From positions 1 through 64,000 of the forward strand of contig NZ_BARG01000021.1 in the NCBI RefSeq assembly GCF_000376565.1: a DNA stretch of 64,000 nucleotides, written 5' to 3'. The position numbers and the translations under genes are program-made. The notes under the pieces were generated by a model that ran no database searches, was not told the DNA's origin, and saw nothing but the letters and a program-made list of their open reading frames with translations. Positions within the stretch are counted from its first letter, which is position 1; each line of letters starts with the position of its first letter. Origin of the DNA: Streptomyces hokutonensis. GTDB lineage: Bacteria; Actinomycetota; Actinomycetes; Streptomycetales; Streptomycetaceae. Shown here piece by piece: positions 52,727 to 59,962 of this stretch.

Positions 52727-53631
52727 ATGGACCATCCGGCGGCTATCGCGGCGACCTCGGCGCGCTCGCTCTCGGGCAGGGCCTTGCTGGGGGGCCGTAC
52801 GTCACGGCGGCACAGGCCGAGGGACGCAAGCGCTTCCTTCACGATCGTGACGTTGTTCGCGGAGCCGTTTGCGGCCCTTAGTTCCTCGAATCGGCGGATC
52901 TGTTCCCACACCTTCATCGCCCCGGGATAGTCCCCCGATCGAAGCGCTTCGATCATGTTCAGCGAGACGGACGGGGCGACGTTCACCAGTCCCGAGGTGA
53001 AGCCGGTGGCGCCCGCCGAGAAGTAGGAGGGGGCGTACGGTTCGGCAAGACCGGCCACCCACACGAAGCGTTCGAGGCCCGCGTCCCGGGCGAAGGCGGC
53101 GAAGCGGGCCGCGTCGGGGACGGCGTACTTGACGCCGATGACGTTCGGGCAGTCGTCGGCGAGTTCGGCGAGGCGGGCACCGAGGAGTTGGGCGTTGCGG
53201 ATGTACGGGACGACACCCAGGTCGGGCACGGCCTCGGCGATCGCGCGGTGGTAGTCGACCCAGCCGCCCTGCGAGACGTAGGGGTGGACGGGCTGATGGA
53301 CCATCACCATCTGGGCACCGTGGTCGCGGGCGTGCCGCGCGGAGGCAATGGCGGTGGGCACGTCGTGGCCTACGCCGACGAGGACGGCGGCGCGTGCGCC
53401 CACCTCGTCGAGGGTCAACTCCGTTACGAGCCGGCGTTCTTGAGGGGTGAGGGCGTAGAACTCGCCGGTGTTCCCGTTCGGCGTCAGGATGCCGATCCCG
53501 CCGTCGAGCAGGCGGCGCAGGAGAGTCCGGTGGGTGTCCTGGTCGACGGTGCCGTCGGCGGCGAACGGGGTCACCGGGATCGCCACCACGTCGGCCAGGG
53601 CGGCCCGTTGGGCCTCGAACGCCGCTGTCAT
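52723..53631 (-). CDS. DHDPS/NAL family dehydratase or aldolase for 2-keto-3-deoxy sugar acids
   Basis: The 302-residue class I TIM barrel has the phosphate-site-like motif GNTGEFYAL (about 53-61), Y143 in VPYIRN and the Schiff-base lysine K168 in VIGVKYA. In this setting, between a GntR regulator and an IlvD/EDD dehydratase, it fits L-2-keto-3-deoxyarabonate dehydratase (AraD-like), giving alpha-ketoglutarate semialdehyde. 2-keto-3-deoxygluconate or -galactonate aldolase is an alternative. It overlaps both neighbours by ATGA. The coding sequence contains the palindrome GATCGAAGCGCTTCGATC at 52937. Confidence 0.82.
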   Translation of the reverse strand: MTAAFEAQRAALADVVAIPVTPFAADGTVDQDTHRTLLRRLLDGGIGILTPNGNTGEFYALTPQERRLVTELTLDEVGARAAVLVGVGHDVPTAIASARHARDHGAQMVMVHQPVHPYVSQGGWVDYHRAIAEAVPDLGVVPYIRNAQLLGARLAELADDCPNVIGVKYAVPDAARFAAFARDAGLERFVWVAGLAEPYAPSYFSAGATGFTSGLVNVAPSVSLNMIEALRSGDYPGAMKVWEQIRRFEELRAANGSANNVTIVKEALASLGLCRRDVRPPSKALPESERAEVAAIAAGWSI

Positions 53632-54320
53632 GCCTGACCTTCCTCTCCCTGGGTTCCCGTCCCGGTGCCGGGCCCCTGTCCCAACTCGGTGCCGGGGAAG
53701 GCCCGTTGCACGAACGACGCGATGTGGGCGTGCAGTGCGGTCGCCGCGGCGTCCGCGTCGCCGTCGAGGGCGAGCCGCAGGATCTCGCGGTGTTCGCCGG
53801 CCTCCCGTTCCCAGGAGGGCGAGGCGGCCCAGGCGACGGCGGAGACCAGGGCGGCCTGGTCGCGGACCTCGTCGAGCATCCGGCCGAGCAGCGGGTTGCC
53901 GCACGGCAGGTACAGGGCGCGGTGGAACTCCCGGTTGGCGAGGGAGCGTTCGGCGGTGTCGCCGGCCTCGTCGGCGCGGGTCAGCGCCTCACGGGCGGCG
54001 TCCAGGGAGGCGCCCAGTCGTACGGCCCGCCGGAGCGCCTCGGGTTCGAGGAGCAGCCGGACGTCGTACACCTCGCGCGCCATGTCCGCGTCCACCATGC
54101 GCACCGTGACGCCCTTGTACTGGTTCATCACGACGAGTCCGGTGCCGGCCAGGGTCTTGAGCGCCTCGCGCACCGGGGTCTTGGACACCCCGAACTGTGC
54201 GGCGAGTTCGGTCTCGACCAGTGGCTGACCCGGCGTCAACTGCCCGGTGAGGATGCGGTGTTTGATCCCTTCCAGCACGAACTGCGTGCGGGACGGGATC
54301 GGCGTGGGCACAGAGGTCAT
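53628..54320 (-). CDS. GntR family regulator, FCD (FadR) subgroup
   Basis: The 230-residue protein has an N-terminal winged helix (about 10-75; ILTGQLTPGQPLVETELAAQFGVSKTPVREALKTLAGTGLV) and a C-terminal FCD helical domain (about 85-215). The latter has metal/carboxylate ligand positions in EVYDVRLLLEPEAL, ANREFHRAL and GEHREIL. FCD regulators commonly bind sugar acids or keto acids, which suits the two enzymes that follow in the same operon. Palindromes lie upstream at 54351-54373. Confidence 0.9.
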   Translation of the reverse strand: MTSVPTPIPSRTQFVLEGIKHRILTGQLTPGQPLVETELAAQFGVSKTPVREALKTLAGTGLVVMNQYKGVTVRMVDADMAREVYDVRLLLEPEALRRAVRLGASLDAAREALTRADEAGDTAERSLANREFHRALYLPCGNPLLGRMLDEVRDQAALVSAVAWAASPSWEREAGEHREILRLALDGDADAAATALHAHIASFVQRAFPGTELGQGPGTGTGTQGEEGQA

Positions 54321-54350
54321 GCGCGCCTCTCGGATCTCACATATCGCGTC

Positions 54351-54373
54351 TCATATATGACGTACGAAGTACG
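54351..54373. promoter_or_regulatory. Operator candidates for the GntR/FCD regulator
   Basis: TCATATATGA at 54351-54360 is a perfect palindrome, and CGTACGAAGTACG directly after it has perfect 5-base arms. Both lie 31-53 bp upstream of the regulator start, suited to autoregulation. Confidence 0.5.
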
Positions 54374-54430
54374 ACGCGTTGAAGGTAGGAGCGGCCCTGT
54401 GTTTCGTCAATGCTTCTGACAGAAGAACTA

Positions 54431-54442
54431 GAAAGCGCTTCA
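54431..54442. promoter_or_regulatory. LacI-type operator candidate before the GntR operon
   Basis: GAAAGCGCTTCA carries the AAGCGCTT core at 54433-54440, about 111 bp upstream of the GntR start. It is the fourth site of this kind in the window. Confidence 0.5.
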
Positions 54443-54490
54443 CACGGTCTTGATGCATCGTCGCGCTTCACATGGTCTTGGTGACGCCTT
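54435..54490. repeat. 28-bp imperfect tandem duplication of the MBL gene 3' end
   Basis: GCGCTTCACACGGTCTTGAT at 54435 recurs as GCGCTTCACATGGTCTTGGT at 54463. The second copy covers the last codons and stop of the MBL gene; the first lies just outside it and overlaps the AAGCGCTT site. Confidence 0.6.
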
Positions 54491-55217
54491 CGAGTGCGGC
54501 CGAGGTCCGGCCGGGGAAGATCGCGGCGGCGCGCTCCAGCGCCGCCTCCCTCGTGAGGGTGGGTCCCACGTGGGTGATGAGGAGTTCGCGCGCGCCCTTG
54601 GCGCAGGCGGCGGCGTCCTCGGGCGTGAGATGGAATTGCCGTTCGCCTTCGCGATGCCGGTCGATGTCGGCCTCGCAGAGGAACACGTCGGCGCCGCCCG
54701 CGAGTTCGGACAGCGCCTCGCAGGGTCCGCTGTCCCCGGAGTAGCCGAGGACACTCCCCTGGCACTCGGCGCGCAGCCCGTACGCCTCGCTGTCGTGGAC
54801 GACGGCGCGTGCGGTGAGGCGCAGGTTCCAGTGCCGGACGGCGTGGCCGTCGTAGAGCGGGCGGAAGTCGAAAACGCCGCTCAGGAACCGCACGTCCGGC
54901 TGTCCGAAGAAGCCGGCGAGGCGGCGGGCGCAGTCCTGCGGGGCGTAGAGCGGGATCGGGGCGGCCGGGGTCATCCCGCCGAAGGCGAACGCGTAGGCGG
55001 CGGCGAGGAGATCGGCGCTGTGGTCGGCGTGCAGGTGCGAGATCCAGATCGCGGTGAGCCGCGCCGGGTCGGTGTGCCGCTGCAACTCCGCGAACGTTCC
55101 GGTGCCCGCGTCCACCCACACCTCGGCGCCGCCGCCGCGCAGCAGGTACCCGGAGCAGGGGCGGCCGGGACGTGGATGCGGGGAGGCGGTGCCGAGGATC
55201 GTGAGACTGAGAGGCAT
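54468..55217 (-). CDS. MBL fold metallo-hydrolase (RNase Z-like)
   Basis: The 249-residue protein has the metallo-beta-lactamase fold. ILGTASPHPRPGRPCSGYLL is at the start, the metal motif HLHADHSAD (about 62-70) follows, then LGYSGDSGPCEAL, FLCEADIDRH and a late histidine in LITHVGPTLTREAA. This order resembles RNase Z-like or AHL-lactonase-like hydrolases of the ElaC group. The substrate is unknown. The ATG at 55217 fits the family N-terminus. Confidence 0.88.
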   Translation of the reverse strand: MPLSLTILGTASPHPRPGRPCSGYLLRGGGAEVWVDAGTGTFAELQRHTDPARLTAIWISHLHADHSADLLAAAYAFAFGGMTPAAPIPLYAPQDCARRLAGFFGQPDVRFLSGVFDFRPLYDGHAVRHWNLRLTARAVVHDSEAYGLRAECQGSVLGYSGDSGPCEALSELAGGADVFLCEADIDRHREGERQFHLTPEDAAACAKGARELLITHVGPTLTREAALERAAAIFPGRTSAALEGVTKTM

Positions 55218-55326
55218 GTCGGGGAAGAGTACGGTTCCGGGGCCCGCGGCACTCACAGTTCGGGACCTTTCGCCACGCCCGGCCCACCGGGGGCGAGGAT
55301 GCCGCGGTCAGTACCCTGACGCGGTG

Positions 55327-55920
55327 ATGGCCAACACTCCCTTGTCCAGGGCGATGAGCGGCACCGTCGACACCCCGCTGCTGCCGCTGCCGGACCGGGT
55401 CGTCGAACTCCTGTCGGAGCTGGGCAGCCCGCCGCGGCTGGCGGCTCATCTGCGGGCCGTCCATGACGTCGCGCACCAGCTGGTCGACTGGGTGGAGCAG
55501 CGCTGCCCGGCCCTGTCCCTCGACCGCGAGGCGGTGCTCTTCGGGGCGGCGACACACGACATGGGCAAGACGGTGCACGTCTCCGAGCTCTCCGGGCCCG
55601 GGGCCGCGCACGAGGAGGCGGGACGGACCCTGCTGCTGGCCCACGGTGTCGCCCCGGAGCTGGCCCGCTTCGCCGCGACGCACGCCTCGTGGGCACGGCC
55701 GGATGTCGGGTTGGAGGACCTCCTGGTGAGCCTCGCCGACAAGGTGTGGAAGAACAAGCGGGTCCCCGAGCTGGAGGATCTCGTCGTGGCCCGGCTGGCC
55801 GGAGCGAGCGGCCGGGCGGTGTGGGAGGAGTTCATGGCGCTCGACGAGGTCCTCGCCCGCATCGGGGACGGGGCGGACGAACGGCTGGCGTTCCAGGCGT
55901 CGTTCCCGGTTCACGGCTGA
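55327..55920 (+). CDS. HD domain phosphohydrolase
   Basis: The 197-residue protein has H..HD..D-type metal ligands: HLRAVHDVAHQLVDWV, then GAATHDMGKTVHVSE (the HD pair), AHEEAG, and SLADKVWKNKRVPELE. The family hydrolyses phosphate esters of nucleotides or second messengers; the substrate is unknown. The ATG at 55327 is chosen; in-frame codons upstream overlap the MBL gene. Its last codons (VHG and stop) begin a run of tandem repeats. Confidence 0.85.
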   Translation: MANTPLSRAMSGTVDTPLLPLPDRVVELLSELGSPPRLAAHLRAVHDVAHQLVDWVEQRCPALSLDREAVLFGAATHDMGKTVHVSELSGPGAAHEEAGRTLLLAHGVAPELARFAATHASWARPDVGLEDLLVSLADKVWKNKRVPELEDLVVARLAGASGRAVWEEFMALDEVLARIGDGADERLAFQASFPVHG

Positions 55921-56140
55921 GACGCCGGTCTACGGGTGTGGGTGCCGGTCCACGACTGAGGGTGCTGGGCCACGGCTGAAGGCGCCGGTCACGACTGAGT
56001 GTGCCGGTCCACGACTGAAGGCGCCGGGGCCACGGCTGAAGGCGCCGGGGCCACGGCTGAAGGCGCTGGTCCACAGCTGAAGGCGCTGGGCTACGGCTGA
56101 GGACTCCGGTCCACGGCTGAAGGCGCTGGGCTACGGCTTC
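55921..56140. repeat. Degenerate 20-21 bp tandem repeat array between two convergent genes
   Basis: About ten units of the form CCGGTCCACGGCTGAAGGCG fill the gap between the HD gene stop and the convergent TIGR03086 gene. The units vary between CGGTCCACGACTGA, TGGGCCACGGCTGA and CTACGGCTGA. The core copies the HD gene's own last bases (CCGGTTCACGGCTGA), and the last unit runs into the end of the other gene. Units are uneven and not separated by spacers, so it is not a CRISPR array. Confidence 0.8.
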
Positions 56141-56718
56141 CAGCCCGGGTCCCGTCCGCTGAGGCCGACCGCCCGGTCCAGGAGCGGTGCGTCCGCCGGT
56201 ACCGGAACCACCGGTCCGAAGATGCCTCCGCCGCCGGTCGGGTCCTCGGCCGCCGCGAGCAGGAAGGTGTACGAGGCCTGGAGCGCGGTGGGGTCGGGGT
56301 CGTAGGGCTGGCCGGTGGCGCGGGCCAGGTCCCAGCCGTGGACGACCAGTTCGTCGGCCACGACGGCGGCGGCGATCTCGCCGGGGAGGTCGATGCCGCC
56401 CGCGCGGGTCATGCCGGTCCAGGCCGCCGGGTCGCGCCAGGCCTCGGCGAGTCCGTCGAGGATCTTGGGGAACTCCTCGCGCCAGCCGGGCCCGATGTCG
56501 GATGCGGCGCTGTCCGGTGCGGTGTCCGTCAGGACGCCCAGGTCCTTGCGCGCGGCGTCGCGGAAGGCCACGGACAGGCCGAGCAGGTGTCCCAGCATGT
56601 TGCGCACGGCGGTGCCGGGGCACGGGGTCACATCTCTGAGCTGCTCGTCGGTGACGCCCTCCACGAGCCGGGCGACGACACGGGTCTGCGGGCCGAGGTC
56701 GAAGATGCTGTCGGACAT
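56131..56718 (-). CDS. TIGR03086 family (mycothiol-dependent maleylpyruvate isomerase-like) protein
   Basis: The 195-residue protein has the DinB-like four-helix order of the family. CPGTAVRNMLGHLLGLS carries the first metal histidine, ELVVHGWDLARATGQPYD the second, and it starts FDLGPQTRVVARLVEGVTDEQL. The group is thought to bind a metal and mycothiol; the individual substrate is unknown. Its end lies inside the tandem repeat array. Confidence 0.85.
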   Translation of the reverse strand: MSDSIFDLGPQTRVVARLVEGVTDEQLRDVTPCPGTAVRNMLGHLLGLSVAFRDAARKDLGVLTDTAPDSAASDIGPGWREEFPKILDGLAEAWRDPAAWTGMTRAGGIDLPGEIAAAVVADELVVHGWDLARATGQPYDPDPTALQASYTFLLAAAEDPTGGGGIFGPVVPVPADAPLLDRAVGLSGRDPGWKP

Positions 56719-56742
56719 GCGCTTCCCTTCCGGAGATCGGTC

Positions 56743-57168
56743 TCACTCAGGAGGTAGACCGACGGCGGTCCGGGAACTCATCGCCCGGCCCCGGATCAGT
56801 TCCCACGCGGACGGCCCCTGGCGCAGACACCACAGCGCGATCACCGGGTCGCAGATCGCGCAGCCGAGTGAGGAGTCGTGGGCGAACGGGACGATCGGGT
56901 GCCCCTTGAGGTGGTGCACGGTGTCCCACCCGGTGTACAGCAGCCAGCCGACGCCGATCCAGGTCCACGATTCCAGGCCGCGGTAGGCGACGTACGTGGC
57001 GACCGCGGTGAACGCGAACTCCCAGCCGCCCAGGCCGCCTCCGCCGAGATACGCGGCGCCCGCGCCGGCGACCGTCACGGCGTTGAGGCGCCGCCGGTGC
57101 GCCTCGGGGACGAGGGACATGACCAGCACGTAGAGGAGGCCGATGACGATCGGCATGAGGTAGCGCAT
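56743..57168 (-). CDS. DUF6010 integral membrane protein
   Basis: The 141-residue protein has four hydrophobic segments (about 3-20, 32-50, 53-70, 75-92) and the conserved GWEFAFTAVATYVAYRGLESWTWIGVGWLLYTGWDTVHHLKG, with the end SLGCAICDPVIALWCLR. This matches DUF6010, of unknown function. The ATG at 57168 starts the first helix. It lies downstream of no other gene on its strand. Confidence 0.8.
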   Translation of the reverse strand: MRYLMPIVIGLLYVLVMSLVPEAHRRRLNAVTVAGAGAAYLGGGGLGGWEFAFTAVATYVAYRGLESWTWIGVGWLLYTGWDTVHHLKGHPIVPFAHDSSLGCAICDPVIALWCLRQGPSAWELIRGRAMSSRTAVGLPPE

Positions 57169-57311
57169 GCGGCGACGCCAGAACCGTCCCGCGCGACGCC
57201 CCAGGGGTATTGCCGACAGCTTGCGACGGATTCCCGCCCGCGCCGCGCGACGCGTTTCTAGGGCACCTGCCCGATGCCGCACCCTCCGCCTTAGACCCAC
57301 GATGACCAGGC

Positions 57312-58862
57312 ATGACGAAGAACTGGACGGTTACTCGCATCCTCCGGGACCGCAACGCGGGGCTGTACTTCACGGGGCTGGTGGTGTCCGCCTTCGGCAC
57401 GTCCGCGCTGGGGCTGGCGGCCGGCGTGTGGGTGAAGGACCTCAGCGGCTCGAACGGTCTGGCCGCGCTGTGTATGTTCGCGGTCTGGGCGCCGACCCTG
57501 TGCGGCCCGGCCCTCGGCACGATCGCCGACCGCGTCCGCCGCAAACCTCTGCTGATCCGCACGAACCTCGCCCTGGCCGCCCTCCTCCTCACCCTCTTCG
57601 CCGTCGACTCCCGCGCCGACCTGTGGCTCCTGTTCACGGTCCTGCTCGTCTACGGCACCCTCGTCGTCGTCCAGGACCCCGCCGAGTCGGCCCTTGTCGC
57701 CGCCGTGGTGGACCGGGATCTCCTCGGCGACTTCAACGGGCTGCGGATGACGGCCGTGGAGGGCATGAAGCTGGTCGCGCCGCTGACGGGCGCGGGTCTG
57801 TACGCCGCGTTCGGCGGGCCCTCGGTGGCCTGTCTTGACGCGGCGACGTTCGCGCTGGCGGCGGGCCTGTGGCTGTTCGTGCGCGCGCACGAGGAGCGGC
57901 CGCAGCGCCCCGCCGGCGACTGGCGGGCCCAAACCGCCGAGGGCGTCCGCGAGTTGTGGGCACGTCCCGGGCTGCGCCGACTGGTCGTGGCGGGCGGGAC
58001 CATGATGTTCCTCGCCTCCCTCAGCAGTTCGACGAACTACGCGATCGTCGAGTCCCTGGGGCACGCGCCCGCCTACACGGGGGTGCTGTACGTCGCCCAG
58101 GGCATCGGCTCGGTCGCGGTCGGCCTGGTCTCCGGTCCCGCGCTACGACGGCTCGGCGAGCGCCGCTTCGGAGCCGCCGGGATCGCCCTCGCAGCGGTCG
58201 GGGTGGCCGCACGGGCGGTGCCGTCCGACCCGGCGGTCCTCACGGGCGGCACGGCGGTCGGCCTGGGGCTCCCCTGCGTACTGATCGCCGTGTTCACCGC
58301 GGTGCAGCGGGAGTTGCCGGGTCCGCTGCTGGGCCGGGCGACGGCCACCGCCAACACCCTGCTCTTCACCCCGAACGTGATCGGGTTGGCGGCGGGGGCG
58401 GCACTGGTCGAACTGGCGGACTTCCGGGTGGTGTTGATGACGGTCGGGCTGGCGTTGGTCTCGACGGGGATGTGGCTGGGGCTGGTCGGGACGGGTGGAT
58501 TCTCGGCGCTGCTCGGGAGGGGGGCGGCGCCGGCGCTCTTCGCGAGGAGGGCGACCAGGGCGCTGTTCGGGAGAGGCGCGTCCCCGAGGCCGCCTGGAAA
58601 GCGAACGTCCCCGGCGCCGCCTGGCAGGCGCGCGGCCCTGGCTCTGTGCAGGAGGAGGGCGGCGCCGTTCACGAAAGGCGCGTCCCCGGCATCGCCCGCG
58701 AAGAACACACCTCCGGCGCCGCCCGCGAGCAGCGCGTCCCCGACGCCACCGACGAGCAGCGCGCCCCCGATCTCACCCGCAAGCGCCGCGTCCCCCGATC
58801 AGAGCCCGGCCAGCGCCGACCGCACCTCCGCCAAGTCCCCGTCCGACGCCAACCCCGCGTGA
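57312..58862 (+). CDS. MFS transporter with a long low-complexity C-terminal tail
   Basis: The 516-residue protein has a normal MFS body of 12 helices (about 1-395) with GTIADRVRRKPLLIRTNLALA between helices 2 and 3 and GLRMTAVEGMKLVAPLTGA. It resembles enterobactin-exporter-like or macrolide-efflux-like members. From about residue 395 it continues as a repetitive Ala/Pro/Ser/Arg-rich tail (units like GASPRPPGKRTSPAPP and ASPTPPTSSAPP) for about 120 residues. This runs into the 3' end of the convergent gene by 64 bp. The tail may not be a functional domain. Confidence 0.85.
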   Translation: MTKNWTVTRILRDRNAGLYFTGLVVSAFGTSALGLAAGVWVKDLSGSNGLAALCMFAVWAPTLCGPALGTIADRVRRKPLLIRTNLALAALLLTLFAVDSRADLWLLFTVLLVYGTLVVVQDPAESALVAAVVDRDLLGDFNGLRMTAVEGMKLVAPLTGAGLYAAFGGPSVACLDAATFALAAGLWLFVRAHEERPQRPAGDWRAQTAEGVRELWARPGLRRLVVAGGTMMFLASLSSSTNYAIVESLGHAPAYTGVLYVAQGIGSVAVGLVSGPALRRLGERRFGAAGIALAAVGVAARAVPSDPAVLTGGTAVGLGLPCVLIAVFTAVQRELPGPLLGRATATANTLLFTPNVIGLAAGAALVELADFRVVLMTVGLALVSTGMWLGLVGTGGFSALLGRGAAPALFARRATRALFGRGASPRPPGKRTSPAPPGRRAALALCRRRAAPFTKGASPASPAKNTPPAPPASSASPTPPTSSAPPISPASAASPDQSPASADRTSAKSPSDANPA

Positions 58863-59962
58863 TACAGCCGCAGTTCCGTCGCACCGAGGCCTCGTGCGCG
58901 TGTCGCGTCCGCCGCGAGTGCTCCCGGGCGGCCGCCCATTCCGGAGACCACCGTGAAGTTGGCCGCCAGCACCCGGCCGTCCGGGCCCTGTTCGGCGAAC
59001 GGGGTCAGCAGGCCCGCGCCGCCCGTGCAGGGGACGACCACGCCGTCGGCCACGGAGAGGATGTGCCGGGGGTCCACGCCGGCGTTGGCTCCGCAGTGGT
59101 ACGACTCCGGGTCCGCGTGCAGGAGGACCTGGAAGTCGGCGGGTGCGGCGGCCCGGACCGCGGTGACCGCGGTCTCCTGGAGTGTGCGGGCCCTGTCGTC
59201 GCGCCACGCGCGCGTGGCCGTCGCGTTGGCCTCGCCGAGGAGTTTCTCGACGCCTGCCCAGCCGCCGTCGGAGGGCGCCCCCTGCCACGCCGGTTCCAGC
59301 GCGGCCCGTACGACCGCCGCCAACTCCTCGGCGTCGAGCCCCTGTTCGCCGTAGCCCTCCCGACAGGTCGGGCAGAAGCACAGGGACATCAGGTACTGGC
59401 CCGCGTCCCCGAGGGGGATTCCGCCGGTCTTGTCGTGGGCGTGCAGATGGGCGAGGCCGTACCAGCCCAGGGACTCCAGTTCGGTGCCGTGCGCGCCGGG
59501 GCGTACGGCCGCCTCGGCGGCGAGGTCGACGAGGTACGCGCGCGTGGCGGGCTGGGCGATACAGGGTGCCCAGGGGTAGCGGTCGCCGTAGGCGTTGACC
59601 ACCGAGGTGTCCGGATGTTCGGCGCCCAGCCGGGAGTTGTGGGCGAGTACGACCCAGGTGTGCACCTCCAGGCCCGCGTCCGCGAGGGCGGCGGCGGCCT
59701 CCCCGTAGGCATCGCCCGGCGCCCAGTCGCCGGCCGCGTACGGCCTCAACTCCCGCCCCTGCCAACGGGAGTCCGGCGGATACAGGACGGCGGCGTGCTC
59801 GGCGGTGACGACGCGGTGGCGCGGGTGACGGGGGGTCAGCGCGCGCGTGGAGTGGTACGCGGAGGCCAAGGTCGCCTGCTGGACTCCGAGTTCGGCGATC
59901 CTGCCGCCCGCCTCGGGGTCGCCGTTGACGTCCCAGGGATAGACGAACGCCGATGCCTTCAC
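58799..59962 (-). CDS. Unrecognised protein, translationally coupled to 5-dehydro-4-deoxyglucarate dehydratase
   Basis: I do not recognise this 387-residue protein. It starts KASAFVYPWDVNGDPEAGGRIAELGVQQATLASAYHS, has YGDRYPWAPCIAQPATRAYL, ELESLGWYGLAHLHAHDKTG and a CFCPTC cysteine cluster near residue 195. Alternating helix/strand segments suggest a TIM barrel, perhaps a glycoside-hydrolase-like fold with metal-binding cysteines. There is no signal peptide. The GTG at 59962 overlaps the dehydratase stop (GTGA), so it should work with that enzyme in aldaric acid or uronate metabolism. This role is inferred from position only. Confidence 0.7.
   Translation of the reverse strand: MKASAFVYPWDVNGDPEAGGRIAELGVQQATLASAYHSTRALTPRHPRHRVVTAEHAAVLYPPDSRWQGRELRPYAAGDWAPGDAYGEAAAALADAGLEVHTWVVLAHNSRLGAEHPDTSVVNAYGDRYPWAPCIAQPATRAYLVDLAAEAAVRPGAHGTELESLGWYGLAHLHAHDKTGGIPLGDAGQYLMSLCFCPTCREGYGEQGLDAEELAAVVRAALEPAWQGAPSDGGWAGVEKLLGEANATATRAWRDDRARTLQETAVTAVRAAAPADFQVLLHADPESYHCGANAGVDPRHILSVADGVVVPCTGGAGLLTPFAEQGPDGRVLAANFTVVSGMGGRPGALAADATRARGLGATELRLYHAGLASDGDLAEVRSALAGL

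Noticed and set aside
55921-56140. Possible CRISPR array
   Set aside because: The repeats are contiguous, degenerate and 20-21 bp long without unique spacers, and no cas genes are nearby.
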